Source of the DNA: Bathycorpusculum sp050108155
GTDB lineage: Archaea > Thermoproteota > Bathyarchaeia > Bathyarchaeales > Bathycorpusculaceae
Reading direction: 5' to 3'
Length of the DNA stretch: 64,000 nt
Assembly (NCBI GenBank): GCA_050108155.1
Contig: JBNIDR010000025.1
Coordinates: 71,247-135,246, forward strand
Under the pieces are notes generated by a model. That model was not told the DNA's origin. It saw nothing but the letters and a program-made list of their open reading frames with translations, and did not search any database. This document shows, piece after piece, positions 27,380 through 35,188 of this stretch; position 1 is the stretch's first letter, and each line of letters begins with the position of its first letter. Made by a program: the position numbers and the translations under genes.

Positions 27380-28039
27380 TTATGGGATATCCTGCTGTAG
27401 TTTTTCAAGCATTATTCGGACAATTGACTCTTTGAGGTTAAGGGCTTTGGAGATGCTTTCAACGTCGGTGGTTCGCTCATCAAGAATGTGGTGGAGAATT
27501 CGTCGCTCATCATGGCTTTTTGCTTGACTCTGTAACTCTTGAGCTGCATGCTTCATTGCTAAGTTACGGATGAAAAGTAAAACGGTTTTTTCAGTCTCAA
27601 GTGCGGATAGTTTATCGTCGATGTCTTTTAGCAGGCAAGAAAATGGTTCTATCTTGCTTTCAATATCGCTTTTTTCAATGTTGGATAAGCGCTTCATAAA
27701 GTCAGTTGCTTGGCTAGAAAGCTCAGTGGGCAAGGATTGAAAATTAAGCAGTTGCTCATTAAACAAGTGAGGCCCAAAAATCAGCGAAATATACCCCGAC
27801 TGTTTAAGATAATATGAGCGTCTGTTTGGCCCATAGGGGCTTGCTGTAACGTTTGAGCCAACAATCCCTGCCTTCTCTAAAATAGCTAAGTGGCTTGTCA
27901 CAAGTTGCTGGGCCTCTCCAATTTCCTTAGATAACTCAAGAGGATAACTCGGTTCTTGACTTAGTCGCTTGATGATTTTTCTTCTCACTGGGTTCTCGAC
28001 TGCTTTTAGCATTAAATCAATTTGGGATTCTTCTGTCAT
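27380..28039 (-). CDS. ArsR-like winged-helix regulator
   Basis: 219 aa. N-terminal winged helix with ENPVRRKIIKRLSQEPSYPLEL and the recognition helix AQQLVTSHLAILEKAGIV; then a helical middle (residues 110-170) and a second small HTH-like segment near the end (DVESISKALNLKESIVRIML). It lies 31 bases downstream of hsp20. Archaeal heat-shock genes are often repressed by an ArsR-like protein (for example Phr of Pyrococcus), so this may control hsp20 through the palindrome at 28,613. Confidence 0.82.
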   Translation of the reverse strand: MTEESQIDLMLKAVENPVRRKIIKRLSQEPSYPLELSKEIGEAQQLVTSHLAILEKAGIVGSNVTASPYGPNRRSYYLKQSGYISLIFGPHLFNEQLLNFQSLPTELSSQATDFMKRLSNIEKSDIESKIEPFSCLLKDIDDKLSALETEKTVLLFIRNLAMKHAAQELQSQAKSHDERRILHHILDERTTDVESISKALNLKESIVRIMLEKLQQDIP

Positions 28040-28070
28040 CGGTATCTCTCAATAAAAGGGGGGGTGGAGC

Positions 28071-28598
28071 TTATTTGAGCTCCACTTTTCTTGGTTTCTC
28101 TTCTGGTTTAGGTTCTTTTTTGGGCACCTTTAGTTCTAGTATGCCGTCTTTCATGGTGCCTTCGACTTTAGAGGGATCGACCTCTTCAGGAAAAGCGATG
28201 AAGCGCTGCAGAGACGAATAGGCCCGTTCTCGATGCAGGTAGTTCTTCTGCTTCTCTTCGGTTTCTTTTTTACATTCCGCCTTGATTGCCAGACCGTCTT
28301 TGTTTACTTGTACATCTACTTGGTCTTTGGCGAAACCTGGGAGTTCCGCGTTTACAACGAAGGCGTCGCCATTGTCTATGAGGTCAACTTGGGCGTACCT
28401 TGTGGGCAATTGGAATTCCTGCGACGTTTCGTATAGTGGGAAGAACGGTCGCATTAGGTCGTTGAAGGATTGGCGGAATTCGTTGAACATGTCGTCGATT
28501 CCTCGTTCTAATCCTTCTTGTTCTCTTCGTTTTGTTATTGATGTTCCAGGGGTTGCTGGAGATACAGTTGGTTTTCTTTTTTGTCTGTCTTCAACCAT
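28071..28598 (-). CDS. Hsp20 / alpha-crystallin family small heat-shock protein
   Basis: 175 aa. A variable N-terminal arm with a Phe-rich helix (residues 33-50) is followed by the alpha-crystallin domain from about 65 to 155: VNAELPGFAKDQVDV, LAIKAE and the signature ILELKVPKKE. The C-terminal tail is charged and lacks a clear I-x-I motif. It acts as an ATP-independent holdase for unfolding proteins. It heads an operon with the HTH regulator. Confidence 0.92.
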   Translation of the reverse strand: MVEDRQKRKPTVSPATPGTSITKRREQEGLERGIDDMFNEFRQSFNDLMRPFFPLYETSQEFQLPTRYAQVDLIDNGDAFVVNAELPGFAKDQVDVQVNKDGLAIKAECKKETEEKQKNYLHRERAYSSLQRFIAFPEEVDPSKVEGTMKDGILELKVPKKEPKPEEKPRKVELK

Positions 28599-28612
28599 TC
28601 TAATCCACCTCT

Positions 28613-28666
28613 AAGCTATACATGATTTATTTGTATAGCTTCATTATACAAGTTCACATATAAAAG
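28613..28666 (-). promoter_or_regulatory. hsp20 promoter with 10-9-10 palindromic operator
   Basis: A perfect inverted repeat AAGCTATACA-N9-TGTATAGCTT spans 28613-28641. The TATA-like CTTTTATAT is at 28658-28666 on the minus strand, so transcription should begin within the palindrome. An overlapping TTGTATA-N7-TATACAA adds a third half-site. This arrangement suits a repressor that blocks initiation, most simply the ArsR-like product of the same operon. Confidence 0.7.
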
Positions 28667-28766
28667 GTTTATGCCGACCACCAACAACATAAACAACAAG
28701 CATAACCCCTACAGAAATAACCAGAACCGCAAGAAAACCTCCCAACAACCAAAGCAACAGCATCAT
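28644..28766 (-). CDS. Possible 40-residue single-pass membrane protein
   Basis: ATG 28766 (a second ATG follows at once) opens a frame of 40 codons: a very hydrophobic stretch from residue 3 to 28, then GGRHKPFICELV, a typical single membrane helix with a positive flank. Its 3' end overlaps the TATA box of hsp20. There is no strong ribosome-binding site, and T-rich strands can give hydrophobic peptides by chance. Confidence 0.35.
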   Translation of the reverse strand: MMLLLWLLGGFLAVLVISVGVMLVVYVVGGRHKPFICELV

Positions 28767-28926
28767 AAGCAGCAAATCAACTGGCTAAAACACTTTCCCC
28801 AAACAAGGCAAAAGAAAGCTACTGTGATTACTCATAGGCACCCACATATTCTTATTAAGCCAAACAACTGCTGGTTTGTTAGAGCGATCTTTTGTTTCCC
28901 CATTTTAGTACACGGCGGTAATTAGG

Positions 28927-29751
28927 TTGAATTACAAAGAAAGACAAGAAATAATCTCGAAGTCACCAATTTCCTTTAGCTACTTAAAAAAAATCAACAT
29001 CGCCGCGGGAATTCTCCACCTATCACAAGGAATAATAATGCTAGCTCTTGGCACGCTACTAACATGGAACCGAGACATTTACACCTTCTATCTAAAACTT
29101 GACATAACCCCCGGAACTCCACCAACATTTAACATCGCGCCAAACCCCCAAATCTGGTTCACACTCAGTTACTTAGGCGTGATTGTAGCGTCATTTCCGT
29201 TACTTTCAGCTTTAGCACATTTCCTAATAGCCTTCGCAAAAAACAAAGCTTACAATGAAAAGTTAAAGAAAGGCATGAACCCGTATCGATGGTACGAGTA
29301 TGCTTTTTCCAGCTCAATTATGATCGTGTTAATTGCCACATTTGTCGGAGTCTGGGACTTCTGGTCGCTTGTAATGATTTTCACTTTAAACGCAATGATG
29401 ATCATGTTCGGTTATTACATGGAAATAGTGAATCAGCACACTGAAAAAACGTCTTGGTCAGCGTTTTTAGTAGGTTGTATTTCAGGAGGAATCCCATGGG
29501 TGGTGCTATTTGCCTATTTCATAGCAGCAGTCACTTCAACAGGAGTTGAGCCCCCAGCGTTTGTATACTCAATATTATTCATCTATTTTGCAGTTTTCAA
29601 TGTGTTTGCGCTGAACATGGTACTACAGTATAAAGGAGTAGGACGCTGGAAGGATTACCTCTACGGTGAACGAGCCTATATTGTGTTGAGTTTTGTGGCT
29701 AAAACAGCGCTGGCATGGCTCGTATTTATCGGAGTATTCGCTCCATTCTAA
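28927..29751 (+). CDS. Heliorhodopsin
   Basis: 274 aa with seven membrane helices. Family signatures are strong: NPYRWYEYAFSSSIMI in helix 3 with the counterion E124, retinal-binding K259 in helix 7 (SFVAKTALAW), H31 in helix 1 and H98 in helix 2 matching the characteristic heliorhodopsin histidines, the long loop after helix 1, and KGVGRWKDYLYGERAYI before helix 7. Heliorhodopsins bind retinal and have the N-terminus inside, opposite to other rhodopsins. Their role (signalling, enzyme regulation or transport) is debated. The start is TTG 28927. No carotenoid or retinal biosynthesis gene is in the window. Confidence 0.95.
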   Translation: MNYKERQEIISKSPISFSYLKKINIAAGILHLSQGIIMLALGTLLTWNRDIYTFYLKLDITPGTPPTFNIAPNPQIWFTLSYLGVIVASFPLLSALAHFLIAFAKNKAYNEKLKKGMNPYRWYEYAFSSSIMIVLIATFVGVWDFWSLVMIFTLNAMMIMFGYYMEIVNQHTEKTSWSAFLVGCISGGIPWVVLFAYFIAAVTSTGVEPPAFVYSILFIYFAVFNVFALNMVLQYKGVGRWKDYLYGERAYIVLSFVAKTALAWLVFIGVFAPF

Positions 29752-29824
29752 ATTTTCTTTATTACAATTCACTTCTAAACTTATTATTTAAGCCCGAAAT
29801 AGAATATTAAAGAGGGCATATTAG

Positions 29825-30299
29825 TTGGCTCTAGTAAAACTGCCATCAATGAGCAAAAAAGAAATTGAACATTTAATCAATGAACAATTTCTCTGCAGAA
29901 TAGCATTTAGAGGAGAAAACAACCCGTACATCGCACCATTCCAATACACTTCACTGAATGGGCATCTTTATTTTCACTTCACTGATTATGGAACCAAAAT
30001 AGCACACCTAAAAAAAAGGCTTTCCAGTATGCGTTGAAATCGAAAAATACACACCTGACCTTAGCGAATACGCTTTTGTAACCTTAACCGGGACACTAAA
30101 ACTAGTTAAAGACGAAGCAGAACGCCGAATAGCAATTCAGAAAATGGCTGAAACGGGAAACACTAAATTATCAACCAACTTTTTGTGTGCACACGGCTTT
30201 GATGCTAAGAGTGGGTGGTCCTCATTTAATGCTGAGCAACCGATGCTAATACTAAAGCTCGATGAAGTAACTTCCATGAAAGGGCTAAAATCCCCCTAA
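29825..30299 (+). pseudogene. Pyridoxamine-phosphate-oxidase-like FMN-binding protein, frameshifted
   Basis: TTG 29825 opens a frame encoding the N-terminal half of a PNPOx-like split-barrel protein (LINEQFLCRIAF, YIAPFQYTSLNGHLYFHF, GTKIAHLKK). The frame breaks at an A8 run (30010-30017) and would stop at 30037. Removing one A restores a continuous protein of about 158 residues through GFPVCVEIEKYTPDL to LKLDEVTSMKG and a stop at 30297-30299. The second half looks intact and unmutated, so a sequencing error or a very recent mutation is likely. It lies 73 bases after heliorhodopsin on the same strand, with its own AT-rich upstream. Confidence 0.8.
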
Positions 30300-30363
30300 A
30301 ATACGATATATTCGGGCAGCTCAAGAACGCTCTTGCCAATTCGATAATCACGCAAGCCCTTAC

Positions 30364-30483
30364 ATGCAGGTTGGATCCCACAAAGAGGAGAGTGGGCGAT
30401 CATATTTGCCGCCTATTAGAGGCTCTATGCAGAAACCTATAGAGGGCTCTATTTTGCCCGCCACCAAACGCTTCTACCTTTAG
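30364..30483 (+). CDS. Possible 39-residue peptide over two tandem palindromes
   Basis: In the 287-base gap between the FMN-binding gene and the CdvA-like gene, an ATG frame encodes 39 residues with a repeated motif (PPIRGSM and KPIEGSI). The repeat arises from two DNA palindromes: TAGAG-G-CTCTA at 30417-30427 and ATAGAG-GG-CTCTAT at 30439-30452. The palindromes may be the functional feature (terminators or operators) and the peptide incidental. Confidence 0.3.
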   Translation: MQVGSHKEESGRSYLPPIRGSMQKPIEGSILPATKRFYL

Positions 30484-30586
30484 GGGGACATACTCCACTG
30501 AAAGCAAAAAACCACTAAAGGTCAAAGATGACAAGAATAAACAAAGGCGATTAAAACAAAAAAGAAAAAGAAGCTAAAAAGTTAGC

Positions 30587-32377
30587 TTACTCAGTTGTGG
30601 TGTTTGCGGCGTTTTCGTCTGTTTGGGTGGTGTGGTCGGTGGCCTCTGTGGTTTCGACTTCCGAAGGCGCCTGGTGAGGCGCTTCTAAAGGGTGGGCCGT
30701 TATGTGGGCCTCCTCCACAATGACCGGTTGAACCAATTGTGCTTCAACTTGCTCCATTACTTTTTCAAGGGTGATTTCGGTTGGAGCATGCTCAGTTACT
30801 TCGAAGGATTGGAGGGGGGCTGTGACGACTGGTTGTGGCTCGGCTTCAACTGGAGCTTCTTCGATTATTTCTTCAGGAGCAGCAACTGCGACTTCCTCTT
30901 CGATTGGAGCTTCCTCGATTATGGCTGCAGCTTCCTCAACGGCTGGCGCTTCCTCAACGACGGGGGTTTCCTCAACAACTGAAAACTCCTCAACTGGAGC
31001 AGCTTCCTCAATGATTGGAGCTACTTCCTCAACTGGAGCCTCTGCAATCTGAGCCTCTGCGGGAGCTTCCTCAACGGATGCAGCCTCAACTACTTCTTCA
31101 GGGGCAGCAACTTCGACTTCTGCTGGCGCCTCAACAATTGGCTCAGAGATTTCTGCTTCAGCTGCTGGTTCAATGGTTTCAATCGCGGCTTCTTCAACTG
31201 CAACGGATGTTTCTTCAACTGGGGCGGCTTCAACAACTGGGGTTTCCTCGACCACTGGAGTTTCCTCAACGATTGGGGCAGCTTCCTCAACTGGGGCGTC
31301 AACAACTGCTGGAGCTGGTTCTTCTGCAACAATTTCCACTGGTGCAGCTTCCTCTAAAACTGGAGCGGCTTCCTCAACAATTGGAGTTTCCTCAATTGGA
31401 GCAGCTTCAACTGGTGTTTCTGCGGGGGCTTCTTCGATTGAAGTTTCAATAATTGTTGCTTCCTCAACTGGAGCTTCTATGACTGGAGCGGTTTCAACTG
31501 GAACTTCAACTGGCGCCTCTTCAACTGTAGCGGTCTCAGCTGGAAGTTCAATCGGAGCTTCTTCAACAGGGGCAGTTTCAACAGGAGTTTCAACTACCGC
31601 AGCGGCTTCCTCAATGACTGGAGCTGGTTCAGCTGGAACTTCAATAGGGGCTGCCTCTGCAGATGCAACCTCAACTGGAGCTTCTATAGGGGCATCTGCT
31701 GGAGCTGCTTCCTCAATAATCGGGGCAGCTTCCTCGACGGGAGCAGCTTCAACTGGAGCCTCAATTGGCGCATTCTCAACGGATGTAGTTTCGGCTGTGA
31801 CTGTTTCCACGATTGCGGGTTGGATTGTGGCAGTTTCAACCGGAACTTCTGCTGGAGTAGATTCGACAGGCGCTTGAACAACTGGGGCAGCTGGCTCAGC
31901 TACAGGTGACGCATCCACTGGTTTAGGAGCACCCAACAGCTGATTTGTCGCATCCTTAATTACCCCCAACTCGTTTCGGGTATTTTCAAGAGTATTTCCA
32001 AGGAGACTAATTTCTTTGCTATAGATTTCCTCGTCGATTTCGCCGACGACATGCTGAATTTCGTAGTTTGCAAGTAGCATCTCAAGGGTTTTTAGTTGAC
32101 TTTCAAGCTCAGCGGTTTTCGCCTGCATTTTTTCTGCAAGATCATGACGTTGCTGCTCGATGTCAGCAATCGCTTTTACAATGTCAGCTGTAAATGAGTC
32201 GCGAGTTGCTTCAGAAATTTTGCCAGTAGCGCACAGGTTGTCCAACGCCTGCTTCTTCTTCGTGGCGATTTCGTATTCTTCATTTAAACGCTTAAACGTG
32301 TATTTCCATGAAATCAATTTATTAGCACCGCAAGTCTGTATCGCAAAATCAGTGATAACGTTTGTTAACATGCACAT
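30587..32377 (-). CDS. CdvA-like coiled-coil protein with a long acidic Ala/Pro/Val/Glu repeat tail
   Basis: 596 aa. Residues about 23-165 are a coiled coil similar to archaeal CdvA: a Trp-containing entry (ISWKYTFKRLNEEYE), a kinked segment GKISEATRDSF, a long helix, then GEIDEEIYSKE. CdvA recruits ESCRT-III-like CdvB at the division site. From about residue 170 to 560 the protein is a degenerate array of short units such as APVEEAAP and ETPVEAAP, strongly acidic and probably extended. No PRC-barrel is evident before the coil. It stands alone, with a TATA-like TTTTATTA about 22 bases before ATG 32377, suggesting a leaderless mRNA. Confidence 0.75.
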   Translation of the reverse strand: MCMLTNVITDFAIQTCGANKLISWKYTFKRLNEEYEIATKKKQALDNLCATGKISEATRDSFTADIVKAIADIEQQRHDLAEKMQAKTAELESQLKTLEMLLANYEIQHVVGEIDEEIYSKEISLLGNTLENTRNELGVIKDATNQLLGAPKPVDASPVAEPAAPVVQAPVESTPAEVPVETATIQPAIVETVTAETTSVENAPIEAPVEAAPVEEAAPIIEEAAPADAPIEAPVEVASAEAAPIEVPAEPAPVIEEAAAVVETPVETAPVEEAPIELPAETATVEEAPVEVPVETAPVIEAPVEEATIIETSIEEAPAETPVEAAPIEETPIVEEAAPVLEEAAPVEIVAEEPAPAVVDAPVEEAAPIVEETPVVEETPVVEAAPVEETSVAVEEAAIETIEPAAEAEISEPIVEAPAEVEVAAPEEVVEAASVEEAPAEAQIAEAPVEEVAPIIEEAAPVEEFSVVEETPVVEEAPAVEEAAAIIEEAPIEEEVAVAAPEEIIEEAPVEAEPQPVVTAPLQSFEVTEHAPTEITLEKVMEQVEAQLVQPVIVEEAHITAHPLEAPHQAPSEVETTEATDHTTQTDENAANTTTE

Positions 32378-32665
32378 ATATCGGTAGCTAATAAAACGGA
32401 TTGTGGATGCCGAAATTTAGCGTTCTTGTAGTGAAAACAGTTCAGGTCTGCCCGGTTTTATGTATACAAAGGTGACTATTTTTTTAAGTGCCATGTGTTG
32501 TGGATTAGCTGTTTTGCGGCAATACTGACGTAATCGATTCGGCGAGATGTCGCCATATATGATAATGTTTCCAGAAAAGCTTGTAGTTAACTCCAGGGCC
32601 GTATTGCAGATTTTGAGGATGGGGTTATGTTGTTTTGTTTATACTTTTTTGGTTTTGTTATAACT
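32378..32665. other. Divergent intergenic region between CdvA-like and PadR genes
   Basis: No gene is seen. A short hairpin GGCGA-GATG-TCGCC lies at 32541-32554. Otherwise the stretch holds only the leftward promoter of the CdvA-like gene and AT-rich upstream sequence of the PadR gene. Confidence 0.4.
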
Positions 32666-32697
32666 TTTTATTCTAAATCCGAATAAAACTTATATAT
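32666..32697 (+). promoter_or_regulatory. PadR gene promoter with TTTTATTC-N7-GAATAAAA palindrome
   Basis: An 8-bp perfect inverted repeat (32666-32673 and 32681-32688) abuts the TATA box TTATATA at about 32690-32696. A further GAATAAA half-site follows at 32706-32712. The palindrome overlaps the position where TFB would bind, so autorepression by the PadR product is a natural reading. Confidence 0.6.
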
Positions 32698-32723
32698 CTA
32701 AACAAGAATAAACAGAAACGAGT

Positions 32724-33092
32724 GTGCAAGCAATGGTAGCATTAACAATCACAGTAAACGGGGAAAAATCTGAAGCCCGAATCGTCAAAAAAATGCATGA
32801 ACGCGTAATCAAAAGCTTCCTAGACACAATAATAATGGCTGAACTCCTAAACGGACCCATAAGCGGCTACGACGTAATCAGCTATATACACAACAAATTC
32901 GGATTCCTAGTCAGCTCAGGCACAGTCTACTCACTCCTCTACTCACTTGAACGAAACCACCTAGTCGAAGGAGTCTGGATAGAACGCAAAAGAGTCTACA
33001 AACTCACCGAAAAAGGCGCCCAAACCATCCAAACAATCCTCAACTCACACGACAAAATCAAGGGCTTCATGGCAACAGTCCTTAGAGCCTAA
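32724..33092 (+). CDS. PadR-family transcriptional regulator
   Basis: 122 aa from GTG 32724 (ATG 32733 is an alternative), about 30 bases after the TATA box, so the mRNA is nearly leaderless. The PadR winged helix is clear: LDTIIMAELLNGPISGYDVI, SSGTVYSLLYSLERNHLVEG and the wing ERKRVYKLTEKG. The dimerisation C-terminus is short (subfamily 1 type). PadR proteins repress stress or transport genes upon ligand binding; the ligand here is unknown. Confidence 0.88.
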   Translation: MQAMVALTITVNGEKSEARIVKKMHERVIKSFLDTIIMAELLNGPISGYDVISYIHNKFGFLVSSGTVYSLLYSLERNHLVEGVWIERKRVYKLTEKGAQTIQTILNSHDKIKGFMATVLRA

Positions 33093-33183
33093 AACAACCT
33101 CCTCACCAAAGTTTTGCTAATTTAAAAAACGAAACACTAAAAAACCCCTACACAGTTTCCTATCAGCGCAACAAATAAAGAGC

Positions 33184-33258
33184 GGGTCCGTAGCTCAGTC
33201 AGGCTAGAGCACCGGACTTTTAATCCGGGGGTCGCGGGTTCAATTCCCGTCGGACCCG
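33184..33258 (+). tRNA. tRNA-Lys (anticodon TTT)
   Basis: A complete cloverleaf: acceptor GGGTCCG pairs with CGGACCC, D-arm starts GCTC, anticodon stem CCGGA/TCCGG with loop CTTTTAA giving anticodon TTT, and T-arm GCGGG-TTCAATT-CCCGT. Discriminator G at 33258 is followed by an encoded CCA (33259-33261). No intron is seen. Its 3' end is the left attachment site of the integrated element. Confidence 0.97.
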
Positions 33259-33261
33259 CCA
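33247..33261 (+). repeat. attL: 15-bp direct repeat at the tRNA-Lys 3' end
   Basis: CCGTCGGACCCGCCA, the T-stem/acceptor 3' end of tRNA-Lys plus CCA, recurs exactly at 63356-63370. An integrase gene lies 15 bases away. This is the standard arrangement of a tRNA-targeted integrated element. Confidence 0.85.
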
Positions 33262-33275
33262 ACTACAGTAATCAT

Positions 33276-34721
33276 TTATACCGAAGCCTCCTGCTTAATC
33301 AGCTGCCTGAGCAGATCATTAAGCATCTTTAGCTGATAGTTTTCGAAGTCTTCTGCGGTCTTGTATGTCGTTGCGCCTTCAGCTAGTGTTTTTCTGGTCA
33401 TGTATTCGTCTGGGTTTTCCCCTAAGGCACGGATCATTTCTCTTATGTACTCTAGTTTGCTAAGCTTAGTCTTTGGTCGTATGGCTAATCCTGAGGCTGC
33501 ATAGACGTTGCGTAGCTTGTCTATTCCGATGCTTTGGATGTCATGGTAGGTGTCAACAGTGTGGCCCATCATGTAATCGACGTAGTCTGGCTGAACCCCT
33601 AAGGATAGAAGTTGTGTCTTGAAATATTTCCGCAGGCTGTGGACTCTTAAGTCGTACATGCGTCCGTTGCGTTGTTTTAGTAGGCCAGCTCTGACGTAGA
33701 GGTCGTGGACCATCTTGCGGATTTGCTTTCCCGATACATCTTTTACTGCATGCTTTGTTTCATCTCTTATCAGCGGTGATTCATCTATGAGGGTTTCTGG
33801 TGGGTGCCTTTTGTCTGGTGAACCGTGTTTTCTTTGCTCGATGTACTGCTTGAGGAAAAATGATGCTTCAGCGCCAAGGAAGGTGTCGTAGTCGTGGTAT
33901 TTTCCTTTGGTTATCTCTGCTTCAACGTGTACGTGGATGGGGATGACGTTGTTTTCGAGGTCTTCTTTGACGTGGCGGTATTTTAGTTTGGAAAAGGTAT
34001 CTTCTCTAAAGCCGCCCGTGGCTAAGCAGGTGATAGTAACTTTTTCTCTTAGTGCTGCTATGTCAAGCAGTTTGGATAGTTCTTCGGGTTTTGGCGCTCG
34101 GTCTTTGTAGACGACTCGTTTCTTTATGGGTTCGGCTAGCTCGATTTTTACTCCGTTGACGCGGTAGAAGCTTTTGACGCTTTTAATGTAGTTGTTGACG
34201 ACGCCTGAGTTTAATCCGTCATCTTGCAGCTCAGCTAAGTAATCGTTTAGGTATCCAGTGTGGTTTTGGACTCTTTGAGGGTCAGGGATGCTTCCGACTG
34301 GTTTGAGGTCTTGAATCATTAGGTCAGGACTATAGCCTAACCAGGTTGAGTATCTTCTGACTTGAACAGTGTAGCTACAGCAGGTGTTAGGCGATCCTGA
34401 GCAGTGGCGTAGCAGGTGACGTGCTAGTTTGATTAGGGTTTGGTTGTCAAAGACGAAGGGCAGTAAAGCTGGTCTTTCGCTAAGAAAAGCGCTGAAAATG
34501 TAGTTGATTATGCCTTTTTCTCTTGCTGCAAGAACCTTGTGGAGGTCTAAGCTTACTGGTTGCTTAAGTTTTCCCCCTCGCAAGCCTTCCTCGATGGTCA
34601 CGGTATTGCCTTGGATTTTTAGGGGTAATTGCAGATTTTTTAGTTCTTCAACTGTTAGCAGTTTTGTCCTAACGATTGGCGGTGGTATGGCTGGTATGGC
34701 TTTTGCTATGGCTTCGGTCAT
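33276..34721 (-). CDS. Tyrosine recombinase / integrase
   Basis: 481 aa. An N-terminal SAM-like core-binding domain spans about residues 90-200 (YTVQVRRYSTWLGYS, LNSGVVNNYIKSVKSFYRV). The catalytic residues of the family are all found: R239 (GGFREDT), H361 and R364 (HSLRKYF), H387 (MMGHTVD) and nucleophile Y407 (NVYAAS). The C-terminal end of the gene points at the tRNA-Lys attachment site 15 bases away. Its ATG overlaps the upstream gene's stop (ATGA), so it is expressed from the abrB-like promoter. It should catalyse integration and excision at tRNA-Lys. Confidence 0.93.
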   Translation of the reverse strand: MTEAIAKAIPAIPPPIVRTKLLTVEELKNLQLPLKIQGNTVTIEEGLRGGKLKQPVSLDLHKVLAAREKGIINYIFSAFLSERPALLPFVFDNQTLIKLARHLLRHCSGSPNTCCSYTVQVRRYSTWLGYSPDLMIQDLKPVGSIPDPQRVQNHTGYLNDYLAELQDDGLNSGVVNNYIKSVKSFYRVNGVKIELAEPIKKRVVYKDRAPKPEELSKLLDIAALREKVTITCLATGGFREDTFSKLKYRHVKEDLENNVIPIHVHVEAEITKGKYHDYDTFLGAEASFFLKQYIEQRKHGSPDKRHPPETLIDESPLIRDETKHAVKDVSGKQIRKMVHDLYVRAGLLKQRNGRMYDLRVHSLRKYFKTQLLSLGVQPDYVDYMMGHTVDTYHDIQSIGIDKLRNVYAASGLAIRPKTKLSKLEYIREMIRALGENPDEYMTRKTLAEGATTYKTAEDFENYQLKMLNDLLRQLIKQEASV

Positions 34722-35188
34722 CTTTCTTGTTCTCCTTTTGTTTTTTGAGTTTTTCGCTCCGATGGTCGGAACGCATACTCAGCCTCTTCTATGGATTGTT
34801 TGCTTTTTAAATTCAATTCATAATTTTCTAGTAGAGGCTGCGGACGGAACTTAACGCATCGGATAATGTCTGACTTGAGGAGAACAAGGCCTGACGCTTT
34901 GGGATCGCCACCGTGCAGGGTAGGCGGTCCAGCGTCTCTATCCCAAGAAAGGATAATGTATTGTTCTGCTTCGTAGATTAGCCAGCCTACTGCTTCTCTA
35001 GTCTGCGGCTGCATCAAAACTGCTGAAGCCCGATTGTAGAAGACGTGGTCGCGGTAACGAATGAATATCAGCGGCTTTGATGAGTCTGTGTCAATAATGC
35101 TAGCGTCTTCATTTAGGGAGGACTTACAATTGGTTTCGCCAAATATTCCGTCAGGAGTTTCATTTGTAAGTCCAGCCATTTTCCCCAT
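34718..35188 (-). CDS. Hypothetical protein of the integrase operon
   Basis: 156 aa from ATG 35188. The ATG overlaps the AbrB gene's stop, and its own stop overlaps the integrase start, so the three are translated as a unit. A compact core around residues 38-110 (IFIRYRDHVFYNRAS, REAVGWLIYEAEQYIILSW, LVLLKSDIIRCVKF) looks like a small beta-rich domain; the tail is charged and Lys/Glu-rich. No family is recognised. The position suggests a recombination accessory or directionality factor, which is inference. Confidence 0.7.
   Translation of the reverse strand: MGKMAGLTNETPDGIFGETNCKSSLNEDASIIDTDSSKPLIFIRYRDHVFYNRASAVLMQPQTREAVGWLIYEAEQYIILSWDRDAGPPTLHGGDPKASGLVLLKSDIIRCVKFRPQPLLENYELNLKSKQSIEEAEYAFRPSERKTQKTKGEQER

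Noticed and set aside
28671..28925. 84-codon plus-strand frame before heliorhodopsin
   Set aside because: Asn/Gln/Lys/His-rich composition, no ribosome site, no resemblance to a folded protein; probably the complement of T-rich sequence.
30692..31877. Several long open frames opposite the CdvA-like gene
   Set aside because: They are mirror images of the Ala/Pro/Val/Glu codon repeat, are themselves low-complexity (Ser/Gly/Ala or Gln/Leu), and lack starts with ribosome sites.
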